From: Laguncularia racemosa | Taxonomy: Eukaryota; Streptophyta; Magnoliopsida; Myrtales; Combretaceae | Reading direction: 5' to 3' | Assembly (NCBI GenBank): GCA_037954665.1 | Contig: JBBMOL010000228.1 | Span: 682,001 to 746,000 of the forward strand | Length of the DNA: 64,000 nucleotides | In this document: positions 13,096 through 23,809 of the stretch, piece after piece | How positions within the stretch are numbered: position 1 is the first letter of the stretch | Layout: each line of letters opens with the position of its first letter | Notes under the pieces: model-generated | The model's input: only the letters and a program-made list of their open reading frames with translations | Databases searched by the model: none | Told to the model about the DNA's origin: nothing | Position numbers and translations under genes: made by a program

Positions 13096-14970
13096 TGTTA
13101 CGCCCCAAAAGGGAGTCTAGAAGTTTCCACTAAGATCATCATGGCACCGTGCACCCATTACATGATAACTGTCTTATGAGTCAAAGATCATAAAACTATA
13201 ACTAGTTAATTACATTTATAACTAGTTATATTGCATATAATTATATAATAAAATACAACCATAGATCCCATATCCCACGGTCAACCATGATCGCAGAGAA
13301 TCGGTATCCCCTACCAATCAGTAAAATAGGATAAACCCTAGGTTTCTCAATTTCAAATTTTATTCACATGGGGGTCTTAATATTTCATCTAAGTAAATCT
13401 ATCCTTCACAATTCTTACTTTGTTGTTCCGGTCTTCCCAAAACTCTCAACACTTTACATCTTATCCCATCCTAAGCTTTCATAATCACTACCTGCAAAAG
13501 AGTCTGTGAGGGGGTGAGCATACTATGACTCAGTGAATGGGATGGTAACACTTTCAATGCTACGTACACATAAGCAATATCAAATTAAGTTATCAAAACA
13601 TATGCTATGCATGAGCAACTATATGAATGCAGCATCTCACGTGGTCTTCCGGTAACCAACATGAAGTCTAAGGTTTACGCCCCCTTTAACCTTAGGTTGG
13701 GGATTCTGAAGCCACCATCAGTGCCCAGGTCATTACCCGGTTTATTTATCTTATCACTTTGTTAATTATGATCTCTTTTTAACTCAACAGTAAACGCTCC
13801 CATGCCTCTGCACCAGACGAAGCAAAACCCTCAAGGACCGACCGACTCAGAACAGTCAAAGCTCGACAATCCCCTAATCACTTAATTCGCACTTGGTGGA
13901 GCAGTAATCCTCTTGATTTCCTCGGCAAGCCTTGTAGTAATGATGGCCTTTAATCTCATGTAATGTCTCTTGGAAATGCATGTCAAGTTTCTTATCAGGT
14001 CCACTCCCTTAATTAATTGATTTAAAGTGTCTAAATAACATATACAATCACAATCAATTCTCATTTCACACCTACCACAACAATAAAGATCATGCCCTTC
14101 TTATCACTCAAGACAAACACTGAACCCATACCCCATGGATGTAGACTATCTAGTCTTACAACAAATTAAATTAATTCAGCACTTCTCTGTGCCATTTCCT
14201 TTAAATGTCAACCAACCACTCAGGGTTGATTTACAATCATCATATCTGATACCTCTGTGTCATTTTTCTTATGCCAAACCAACCACTTGGGGTTGACTTA
14301 CAATCATCTTATTTGACACATTTGTGTCATCACACTTCTCAAGTTCTCTATTATTCACGTTTTCGAGAGCCAGTAAGGTCGTCTCGTATTTTCCCTTTTT
14401 AAGTCCTCAAGACATTTGTATATAATATATATATATATATATATTACATATCTACATATATATTTATGTTTGTGACACATCTTTAATTAGGGACAATTTA
14501 CAAGACACTTTCCCTTGCGTACTTAAGAGGGTGAGAAACAAGATTGTTAAGTTGTAAAAACCAAGGTTGCACTCATGATTTGTATGGTTGTTTTCATGAG
14601 TGTATTATGTAGATATAATAGGAAAATAAGTTTGCCTAAGTATATATACACATTTAGGAACTAACTCTAATAAGTATACATAATGACATCTATAGACCTT
14701 ATTCTAACTAAGCACACCTACTCAGTAGCTCTAGAAGGAAAAGCTAGGTTTCTATGTTCTGATTTGATTTGGAAGAAAACAATTTTAAATCATAGGTTAG
14801 GCTTGTGGTTATAGCACTAACAATATGGCACTAGGTGCTATCATTAAGGTAATGACATCTAAACCCCCAGACCATGCCATCCTCTATAATCTTCATGACT
14901 TTTTCCCTAACTCATCAATCCCCACTACATAACTCAACTTAGCAATAATTACAATCAATTACAAATACAA
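13096..14970. repeat. Long dispersed repeat, copy 2 (starts TGTTACGCCCC)
   Basis: Second copy of the repeat that starts at 9273, exactly 3823 bp downstream. It carries the same landmarks, including the TA microsatellite (about 14424-14446) and the duplicated AACCAACCACTC block. It ends abruptly at 14970, where the Tat/Ogre LTR begins. The equivalent of copy 1 positions beyond about 11150 is therefore missing, cut off by that insertion. Confidence 0.6.
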
Positions 14971-15255
14971 TGTAAACACCCCATTTTTTACCCTAATAAT
15001 TAATAATGGTCAATTTTCAATTTTTTTTTATTTTTTACAATTTTTCTTTTAATTTAGCAAAAATAGGAAAAATATTCAATAAACAAAATAAATAAGAAAA
15101 ATATATCGATTTTGGAAAATAATGATAGGAATAATAAGAAAAGGAGTTAAATAATTTTTAAAATTTTTTGGAATTCCAAAATAATACAAAATTAATAAAA
15201 ATTGCATCACAAATATGCAAATTGCAAAAAAAAAATAAAAAATTGAGAAGTGGGC

Positions 15256-15321
15256 TAGCCTAGCTGGTCTGAGCTATGGCCTAAGGTGCATGTGGGGTAG
15301 GTTCGGTCGCGAGTTTGAATT
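15256..15321 (+). promoter_or_regulatory. Pol III-type A box and B box within the 5' LTR (SINE-like)
   Basis: TAGCCTAGCTGG at 15256-15267 matches the A-box consensus TRGYNNARNNGG at every position. A B-box-like GTTTGAATT lies at 15313-15321, 57 bp from the A-box start. The 3' LTR keeps the same spacing and has the perfect B box. This is the layout of a tRNA-derived SINE head. It may be a SINE fossil inside the ancestral LTR, or chance. Confidence 0.45.
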
Positions 15322-15671
15322 ACGGGGGACACATTCCGTGTTTTGCAATTTTTTTCCCTCCCTAGGACACATGTTAGCCGCTAATTAGTCGACGCGAATG
15401 CATGCGCTAAACGCGTGATCATCTCCTTCCTTCATCCGAAATCCTCACCAGGAACAGGAGAAATGGAATTTGGCTGTTTTGATTCGATTTTTTTGCACAA
15501 ATCCACCAAATCTTTAATCAAAATGAGATAAGCATCATCTAATTAACATAAAATCGTAACAAAATCCAAGATTTACACGAATTGAAACAAATTGGAGATG
15601 GGTTTTTCAACCAAAATCCGATTTGCCCCAATCGGAGGAAATCTAAGCTTATCCAACTCGATTTCTAGTGC

Positions 15672-15680
15672 CTATAAATA
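15672..15680 (+). promoter_or_regulatory. TATA box of the 5' LTR promoter
   Basis: CTATAAATA is a strong plant TATA match in a GC-richer context. A transcription start near 15700-15710 would define the U3/R boundary. The truncated 3' LTR lacks this segment. Confidence 0.6.
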
Positions 15681-17099
15681 GATCACGGTGTGGGGAAGCC
15701 AAAGCACGGATCAAAAGTGAGAAAAGAGAGAAAATAAGAGAGATTGAAGCTTCGTCGGAGTTCCCGAGCACGACCACCGATCACCACCACCTCAAAACAC
15801 CACCTGGGGAGGTTTTCGACCACAACCACCATCGGCCTTAGGTTCCTCATCCTATGAAGCTTCAGAAACACCCCTCATTCGACGAAAAGGACCGCCGAAA
15901 CGTCGCCGATGAGGATTTCCAACCACCATGACCCAACTTGCGACTCGTGCACCGCATCCAGACGCAGGTAAGTCGGATTTTCCGATTTTTCCTATTTTTT
16001 ATTTTTTTTATTTATCGTATTTTATTTATTTATTCATTTGTTATTTATTTATTTATTCATTTATTATTTATAATTCAAAAAAATAATATTAGGCAAAAGT
16101 TAGAATTTAGATTAGTGTTTTTAGGTTTAATTTAGAGTATAATAAATAATAAAAGAATTATAAAAATCATAAAAAATGTTAAAAAATAATAGAAATAATA
16201 ATAATAAAAGAAAAAAGAAAAGAAAGAATAAAAAATAATAATAGAAAAGTATAGAAATTAAAAAGAAAAAAAAAAGAAAAAACTGAAAAGAAGATGGAAA
16301 AATGTTAAAATAAAAAAATAGAAAAATGTAATAATAAATAAAATAAATAATAATAATAATAATAATTAGAGGTAGGTTAATAATAGGGAAATAAAAATAA
16401 TTTCTATCACCTAGAAAAATCCTTTTTCTTAAATAAATCCAAAATTGGTTTTTCCTTAAATTAATTTTTTCAAAAAAATAAAAATAAAATAAAATAGTCA
16501 AGCTTAGGCTTAGATTTTTTCCAAAAAATGCTAAAAATGATAAAAACGTAAATTTGAAGTATTTTCATAATTAAAATTAACTAACCCACTAAAATTTTTA
16601 TAAAAAGCGAACTACAGCTTGTTTGATCCTGAATAGTAGGTACGTAGGCACCCGTTTGGGGTAACTATAAAAAGAATAAAAAATCATTTTCCATATTAGA
16701 ATAAATTGCTTTTAATCAATAAGCAAAAACATAACAAAAAATAAAAAAATAAATAATAATAAAAGACATTAGGACAAGGTTTTAGATTTCAAAAGAATAA
16801 GGTGGTAACTTTAAGGTTTTAATAAGTTAGCCCTCGAGTCTAGAAACTCTAGTTTTCCCTTTCCTCTTTCACAAAAACGAAAAGAGGAAATCTCATTGAC
16901 TAGTTGTCCAAATTAGGATTAATCTGCTCAATTAGTCCTAATTCAATAATCTTTCCCAACTTCAGTTGGTGGGCGACTTCAAAATAAGACGAAATTCCTA
17001 GTTCAAGTCGATAACTTATATTAGATGAGCATAGGGTCTAATATAAATCGGATTAGGAATGAAAATGAAAAAAAAAATAAAAAATTAAACTCGATAGGA

Positions 17100-17118
17100 A
17101 GGCGACTCCACTAGAGAC
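17100..17118 (+). other. Primer-binding-site-like sequence
   Basis: AGGCGACTCCACTAGAGAC resembles the GGCGACTCCACTGGGGA-type phrase that follows the 5' LTR in many plant Tat/Ogre-like elements (recalled from family knowledge, not searched). Its position after the long LTR and before ORF1 is right. The first base and the G-run are altered, and the LTR end is not cleanly TG...CA, so the assignment is tentative. Confidence 0.4.
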
Positions 17119-17766
17119 TATACCTAGTAAGCTAGCCACCTGAATCTTCTAAAATCACCATTTCAAAAATGTCTTTTGATTGTTATATTGTTGCTAACCA
17201 TTTAGGGATTTAATGAAATTAGGGGTTTATGTATTTTTTTCCTACCATTGAGTCTACATGCATGTAATCGTGTGATTAGATATGGTCAAACCTAGACCAT
17301 CTTAGGACCTTAAGACGAAGGGCTATTATGTAGGTTTCGGGTGAAGTGATATGATCATTGCTCGGGACTGATTAGGCCATCCCACCCAATGCTTCGATAT
17401 GGCTCGAGATCCATTTCTTCGAGAATGTGGGAGGCCATAGAGCTTAGGGACCTGTTAGAACCCACCTATCTACATACATGAAGTCATTGGCTAGCAATTG
17501 ATTAATGATATAATACTTTTGTTCCGTTCCTGGAGTTCAAATACATTTACCTGTAATAACATCATTTGTACCTTGTAAAAAGTTTTTGTAATTTGAGACT
17601 TCTATTGTAATAGATGGTTAGTTCTACAATCGACTGCCTCCTTCACAAAGAGATCCGGGTTTGTAAACCTCTGGATCCAAAGTTGGTACTGGACCACTAG
17701 TTTACTCTATACAACCTCGAAGAGCAGACCTTCATCTAACAAAAGATAGGGCCCATCCTTTCACTG

Positions 17767-19101
17767 ATGAAGATAGAAATGAACTTACCTCTGATACGAG
17801 CTATCCTCCATCTATGGGAAGTAGAGCTCGCAGCTTTCTTCATTGGGCTACATGAGATCACTCCCACTTTGGAATAATATACCCAACTCCTGTAGGCCCC
17901 ATCACTAACTAGCGAAGTGTATGTGCCAGATCTTAAGGTTGGGCCAGCCAGTATTTTCAGTAGACTTCTGGGTGTCCACAAGACAACAATCAACAAAGCC
18001 TTAGCAAACTGCAATGGATATTGTATACAGATGGACGAGTTAGAAGCCTAGTTTATAGCCTGGGAAGATGATGGGGATAGGAAAGACATATTATGCGGGG
18101 ACCCCAAGAGCTACAAACAGAGAAGGGTAAATGCTTTCATCCTGACAGCCTTCCCCACCAGAATCTTTTATATCCATTACAGAGTCACCAAGCTAGTGGC
18201 CCAATTCTTGGGAAGGAAATCTTATATCCCGACTCTACTAGCTGAACAGATCCAGAACCTGAATTTTGTCAAGAAGAAAGGCTACGGGATCATCCGCTCA
18301 AACATCAACCTCATCCTTATCCGGTTCGTGAGCCACCTCAAATGTTTTGGTTTGAACCTAGTCCGAAAATCTTTAGCCCAGCAAGTGGACCTTGTGGACT
18401 CCTGCATAGAAAAGATAAAGCTACCCAACGACCTTACTAGCCATAGTTGGGTGAAAGTGCTCAGGAGTTTCAATGCTGACCACATCCTATGGACAGCTAG
18501 ATGGAGTTGCTGCAACAAAGTCATCCTAACCTGTAGAAACCTTCAAGCCGTTCCTCTAATCGGTATCAACGGATGTATAGGGTATCATCCAAACTCGATG
18601 GTCCGCTAGTTCAGTACCATCAAAGACATGGTTTATTGACCATCACTAGAAGCAATCACGTTCAAATACCAGGACCCAAATTTGCTGGTAGCCGAGAAGT
18701 TCGCTAAGCTGGCATAGGTCAAAGCCCTATGGGAAGTTCGAATCGAGAGCCCCAACGTAAACCTAGAAGACCTGGATGGTAAAGTAGGCAAGCATCAAGC
18801 CACCAGGGATTTCGTGATCTACCAACTATATCAAACAGGAGGAAGGGCATACCGAGTCCCAAATATCACCCAACCTGAGCTAAACAAGGTAGACCCAAAG
18901 CTGAGAACCTATTTAGAACAAGTTAGGGCCCGGATAGAGATATACTTCGAAGCTGTAAACTACAAAAAAGATATCTGGAATGGCAGATTTAAAGAGTCTG
19001 ATCAAATGAACAAGGCCTTGGAAGCTCAGCTAAAGAAAACTCAAGCTAGACTTAAAGAGCTGGAAGCTATCATTAGCGGAAAACCGACGCCTACGCAGTA
19101 G
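17767..19101 (+). pseudogene. Extra ORF upstream of gag (DUF7745-like), degenerate
   Basis: A single reading frame runs from an ATG at 17767 to a TAG at 19099-19101, broken only by nonsense codons (for example 18607-18609, 18637-18639, 18715-18717). The central part has the pattern LLAEQIQNL-x-G-x-G-x(10)-IRFVSHL seen in plant retroelement DUF7745 proteins, followed by an HSWVKVLRSF / HILWTARW block. The C-terminus (last about 60 residues) is a charged predicted coiled coil (QMNKALEAQLKKTQARLKELE). Function is unknown. In Ogre elements an ORF of unknown role lies at this position upstream of gag. GC content is higher than in neighbouring non-coding DNA. Confidence 0.65.
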
Positions 19102-19375
19102 AAGAAGAAGAGGACTAGGAAATAGATTGGCATTGTACTTTTACTTTTTCATGTTTCAAGTATCGAACTCCAAGTTTCCAATATTAATAAAAATAAAATT
19201 TCAGTATTATATCATTAATCAATTGTTGGTCCTTTTATTTTAGCATATGTATGATACATGCATTATATTTACATACATGCATTAAACTAAGAAAAATGTG
19301 CGCTAGGTATCAAAGATAGCTCCCAAACAACCAAACCCTCCAAGGAGCCCAATCCGCACCCGCTCAAAGACCAAA

Positions 19376-20731
19376 ATGGCAAACAGTGGCAACAATAGTG
19401 ACAATTGCAACAACACCAGTGCTGATACCACCTCAGATCCTAAGATCGTGTCTCTAGAACAAACAATCCAGCAATTGGCTGCCCAAGTCCACCTCCTGAC
19501 TGAGAGTATTGGCCTCCTTCGCACCACCCAACCAACTCAGAAAGAACACTCAAGGGCTAGAAAAGGGAAAGCAGTAGAGGGTCAACCTCTAGAATATGAA
19601 GAGATCAATTCCCACCTCAACCCGGAATTCAAGTATGAACCCAGAGTCAACTTCGGTCCAACCTTGGACGACATAAAGAGGGAGATGGAGGACAGGCAAA
19701 AGGAGATGGAAAGAAAACTTTTTCAATAGCTAGCTAATAAGATGAAGACAATAGAGGGGCCTGACGACTTTTAGAAGGCAGGGATCACTAGCTTACCAGT
19801 GTATGGGGAGGAAGTGTACCCAGAGAAGTTCAAGACCCCAGAATTTGAAAAATATGATGGCACTGGATGCCCCAAAATGCATACAAGGCTGTATGTACGG
19901 AAGATGAGCAAGTATGTCCAATATGACCAACTCATGATCAAGACCTTCAAAGACAGCCTTACAGGCCATGCCCTCATCTGGTATGCACACTTAGACTTTA
20001 ACCAAGTTAGTACCTGGGAAAGGCTCACTCGGGCATTCTACGATCAATATAAATTCAACATCGAGGTTGCCCCTTCGGTAATGGACCTAGGAAGTCTTCA
20101 AAAGAAACACACCAAGTCTTTTAAGGAGTATGCTTAGCGCTGGAGAGCTCAGGCTGCTAGGGTAACGACCCCAATTTCTGAAAAGGATTTGACATTTATC
20201 TTAAGACAATTTTAGACTACGAATGCCCCAATCCAGTAGTTGTCGATGAATCACACCCAGGCCACCAGGGTCTTAAGACAATTCGCTCTAATCCCAATCC
20301 CGCTCAGCCAGGTCTTCGCTTGGCTGCAAGCGGATAATTTGATCAACTTCGAGATCCCAAGTAATCGGTACAAGCCTAGAAATTCTGACTCAAGCCTCAA
20401 ATGTGATTATCATATGGGCCAAGAGGGGCATTCCACAGATAGATGTTAGAGGCTCCGAAATAAGATTCAAGTTCTAATTGACACCGGAATAGTGCAATTG
20501 GACTTTGTTAACACACCAGCGCCCAATGTCAACACTAATCCGCTGCCCAACCATAATCCCACTATCAATATGATCACATTCGAAGACCTGGACTCTAAAG
20601 AGTCCCCAAAATAGCAAAAAGCAACAGTGCAGTGAGAAAGTCACCCACGCCAAGTCTCAGATGAAATCCCTAAATCACATATCAAGAAGAGATGGTTAGC
20701 TGGAGACCCAACAATCGGTACCCTAGGCGAA
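19376..20731 (+). pseudogene. Gag of the Tat/Ogre-type element, degenerate
   Basis: The frame opens at 19376 with a coiled-coil-like N-terminus, then a Retrotrans_gag domain (about 19799-20137: KMSKYVQYDQLMIKTF, SLTGHALIWYAHLD, WERLTRAFYDQYKFN). A zinc-knuckle variant lies at 20402-20446 with spacing C-x2-H-x5-H-x4-C instead of the usual CCHC. In-frame stops include 19727-19729, 20135-20137 and 20447-20449. The frame itself (same phase throughout) is preserved into the protease, so decay is by point mutation rather than indels. Confidence 0.8.
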
Positions 20732-21745
20732 TTGCATGGGAGATTTGAGTATCTGGTAAATTACTATTTCACCCTAACCGAGTATAGGCCACCTAGCGGA
20801 TGGGGGCCTAAGTTCGAGAAAGAAGACAACCCACCAAAGGAGAGGGAAAAGTCCGTGAACATGATTAAATCGGACCAAAAACCAATAATCATAAAGTGCT
20901 ACGAGGGACAATCTACGGAGGTACAAATTCCAAAAAAGAGATATGTATTCAATGTCCCAATACCCTCGAAGAGGTATAAGGCGGCACCATTTGACTATTA
21001 GGCTCTCGATAAAGAAAAACCCCCTATCATAGGAGGGATCACCCGTTTTGGGAGAATTTATGACCTAAAATACAGGGTCTCAACCGAAGAGCCCAACATT
21101 GAGGTAGGGAAAGAGGAAGAAGAGGGGCTCTCTGCATTTACAAAGATGGTCAAGGCAAGCAAATATAAGATCATGGAACAACTGAACAAGGTTCTAGCCC
21201 AAATATCACTTATGGGCCTCCTCACAACATCTGAGCCTCACAGGGAAGCACTCTTCAAAGTGCTCAAACAGATCAAGGTACTAAAGGGCATCGCAACAGA
21301 AAAATTGAGCCATGTGGCAGATTCAATCTTCACTATGGATCAAATATCTTTCTCTCCTGAAAAGCTGGGGGAAGATAGAGACCAACATACGAAACCACTA
21401 TTCATAGTGGTGAAATGCAATGATATAATCATCTCTAGAGTACTCATTGATAATGGATCTTCTCTCAACGTATGCCCTTTCGCCACCCTTGACCTACTGG
21501 GGGTTGATACAAGCAAAATCAAGCTAAGCTCGATAGTGGTTAGGGCCTTCGATGGGTCCAAGAGAGATATAGTGGGGGGAATCAACTTGCTAGTGGAGAT
21601 TGGTCCACAGATGTTCCACATCTCCTTCCAAGTCTTCAACATTCTAAGGTCTTTCAATCTACTATTAGGAAGGTCATGGATACACACTACCGGAGCCAAA
21701 CCATCAAGTCTACATCAGAAGGTCAAGTTCGTAGCAAATGGATAG
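20732..21745 (+). pseudogene. Protease region of the Tat/Ogre-type element
   Basis: In the same frame as gag. A linker ORF (20732-21001) precedes the retropepsin-like domain in 21146-21745: LIDNGSSLNVCPFATLDLLG holds the active-site Asp, and NLLLGRSWIH forms the C-terminal part. The motif reads D-N-G rather than D-S/T-G, which I believe is usual in this lineage and not a mutation of this copy. Stops follow from 21743 (TAG) onward. Confidence 0.75.
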
Positions 21746-22403
21746 ATCATCACCGTGTTAGGAGAGCAAGACTATACCATCTATAAAGAAACCGCCATAC
21801 CCTATATCGGGGCAGACGGTTCTGAAGACTTTGGTCTCTAAATATTCAGCGAGGTGAACATGGTAACTAGCAAGGAGGGCTATCAATTCAAGGAGGGATA
21901 GCAAGGGACATTTGGACTATGGTATGTTCCTATAGCCTAGGAAGAGGCACAAGCAAAAGGTATCATATGCAAAAGGAAAGAGAAGCCAAGCGATACTTAG
22001 ATGCGTTTTCCACCCCTCCAGCAATCATTTAAGCAAGCAACTACCATTCGAGAGCCAAGGATAAATGAAACCGACGTCAACAATGAAGGCCCAACCTTTC
22101 GCACGTCTAAGCAACATCTAGCTCTTAACAATTGATTCTATTATCTTATTAATAGCGCTAGGTTAACTCAAGGATAGGGAACAATTATTAAACAAATTTC
22201 TATTGTGGTTATTTTTCATATTCAATAAATTACAATTCATTCCTTTTTTGCTTATATATACGTACTCTCATTTCACTTTACCCATAGATTCCCTATTGTC
22301 AAACGTCAGAGACATTTCAAGCAGGTAAGTAATGAAAACACCAATATCATTTCCAACACTGCTGGGTCAGCCGTTGGAGGCGATGTCCTTGACTACAAAA
22401 TAA
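21746..22403 (+). other. Stop-dense, T-rich spacer between protease and RT (possible intron)
   Basis: Protease-frame coding character fades by about 22130. Positions 22131-22310 are markedly T/A-rich and full of stops in all frames. RT then opens in a different frame after a TAA at 22401-22403. A candidate acceptor TTTCAAGCAG ends at 22324 and is itself followed by a donor-like GTAAGT. Ogre elements are reported to carry an intron between the gag-protease and RT ORFs, which fits. The actual splice sites are not determined. Confidence 0.4.
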
Positions 22404-23809
22404 TACAAGAAAATTGACAAAAACATGAACAAAGTGGGATTTCAATTGACGAGCCAGTGGAGAAGCACTAAGAAACCTAAAAACCTTAAGATTGGGGCCA
22501 ATTTGAGTGTTGAGAAAAAGCTCGAGATAGTCGAGCTGCTAACTGAATATGTAGATGTGTTTGCTTGGTCGTATGGTGACACGCTAGGACTAGACCAATC
22601 AATAGTAGTTCACAAGCTTCCCACAAGGGAAGATGTCAAATCTAAAAAGCAAAAATTGAGAAGATTTAGGTCTAACATCTTACTAAAGATTAAAGAAAAA
22701 GTCAAAAAACTACTAGAAGTGGGATTCATTGAGGTGTCTAACTATTCGGAATGGGTAGCAAATATAGTCCCCATTTTAAAAAAGAATGGGAAAGTACGTA
22801 TATGCGTAGACTTCCAAAATTTAAACCAAGCTACACCAAAAGATAACTTCCCCTTACCTCACATCGATGTCCTGGTAGACAACACCGCGGGAAACCATCT
22901 CTTCTCATTTATGGACAGTTTCTCAGGGTATAATCAAATAAAAATGACTGAAGAAAATAAAACTAAAATGACCTTTATCACAACATGGGAAACTTTCCGT
23001 TACAAAGTCATGCCCTTAGGTTTGAAAAACGTTGAGCAACGTATCAGAGAGCCATAGTCGCGATACTTCATGACATGATGCATCGAGAAGTCGAAGTATA
23101 CGTCAACGATATGATAGCCAAGTCTAAGGAAGAAGAAAGCCATGCAGTTATAATGGAAATTGTTCAAGCGATTGAGAAAGTTTCAACTCAAGTTAAATCC
23201 AGAAAAGTGCACTTTTGGGATCACAACAGGCAAGTTGTTAGGGTTTGTCATAAGCTGAGAAAGCGTTAAAATCGACCCTGACAAAGTAAAGGCTATATTG
23301 AAACTACCATCTCCACATACTATCAAAGAGGTGGAGGTTTGTTGGGAAGGTTGAATTATATAGCCCGTTTTATCTTACAACTCACAGACAAATGCCGCCC
23401 ACTATTCTATCTGCTAAAAAAGAATGCCTCGATAGAATGGGATGATGAATGTAAAGAAGCATTCAGAACAATCAAAGACTATCTCACAAATCCTCTAGTC
23501 TTGATAGTTCCAAAACAAGGAAAACCCTTATTCTTATACCTTACGATACTCCTTGAATCCATGGGGTACGTGCTGGGATAGAAAGATAAAGAGGGGAGAG
23601 AACGTTCTATATATTATCAAAGCAAGAAATTTACAAACGGGGAATAGAGGTATTCGGAAATAGAGAGGACTTGCTATGCTCTAATTTAGGTCATGCACCG
23701 ATTGAGGCAATACACCCTTTACTATCCCATTGAGTTGCTGACAAAACATGATCCTTTGAAGTACTTGGTAGAGAGGCTCGTCTAGTTAGGGAAAATCTCC
23801 AAATGGCGA
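22404..23809 (+). pseudogene. Reverse transcriptase and first RNase H, degenerate
   Basis: RT motifs appear in order: EVGFIEVSNYSEWVANIVPI, GKVRICVDFQNLNQATPKD, FPLPHIDVLVD, LFSFMDSFSGYNQI, YKVMPLGLKN. A one-base loss near 23031-23035 shifts the frame just before the catalytic box. The box itself (23099-23110) reads YVND, so one catalytic Asp codon is changed to AAC. The connection/RNase H part follows (LGRLNYIARFI at 23340, IEWDDECKEAF, then a stop-interrupted IYYQSKKFTNGE block and LLSEFDITY near 23815). Dead as a polymerase, but lineage-diagnostic. Confidence 0.85.

Larger units (their letters stand above)
14971..17099 (+). repeat. 5' LTR of the Tat/Ogre-type element
   Basis: The start is fixed by alignment with the 3' LTR: both begin TGTAAACACCCCATTTTTTA (14971 and 27213). 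Shared sequence runs to about 15626, where the 3' copy is truncated. The LTR end is estimated at about 17099 because a PBS-like GGCGACTCCACT follows at 17101. It contains a Pol III-like A/B-box pair, a TATA box (15672-15680), a GC-richer transcribed-looking segment (about 15700-15967) ending in a strong splice-donor consensus, and then a long AT-rich stretch. Confidence 0.7.

Noticed and set aside
11513..13120. Long overlapping open frames (up to 316 codons) rich in His, Thr, Tyr and Pro
   Set aside because: They are by-products of the G-poor CACACATA minisatellite, which lacks stop codons in several frames; the translations are low complexity and several frames are open at once.
15256..15321. 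A tRNA gene in the LTR
   Set aside because: The A and B boxes are present, but no cloverleaf acceptor, anticodon or D-arm pairing could be assembled around them.
16127..16501. 124-codon minus-strand frame rich in Phe, Ile and Leu
   Set aside because: It comes from A-rich, T-poor sequence in the AT-rich part of the 5' LTR; low-complexity composition and no domain.
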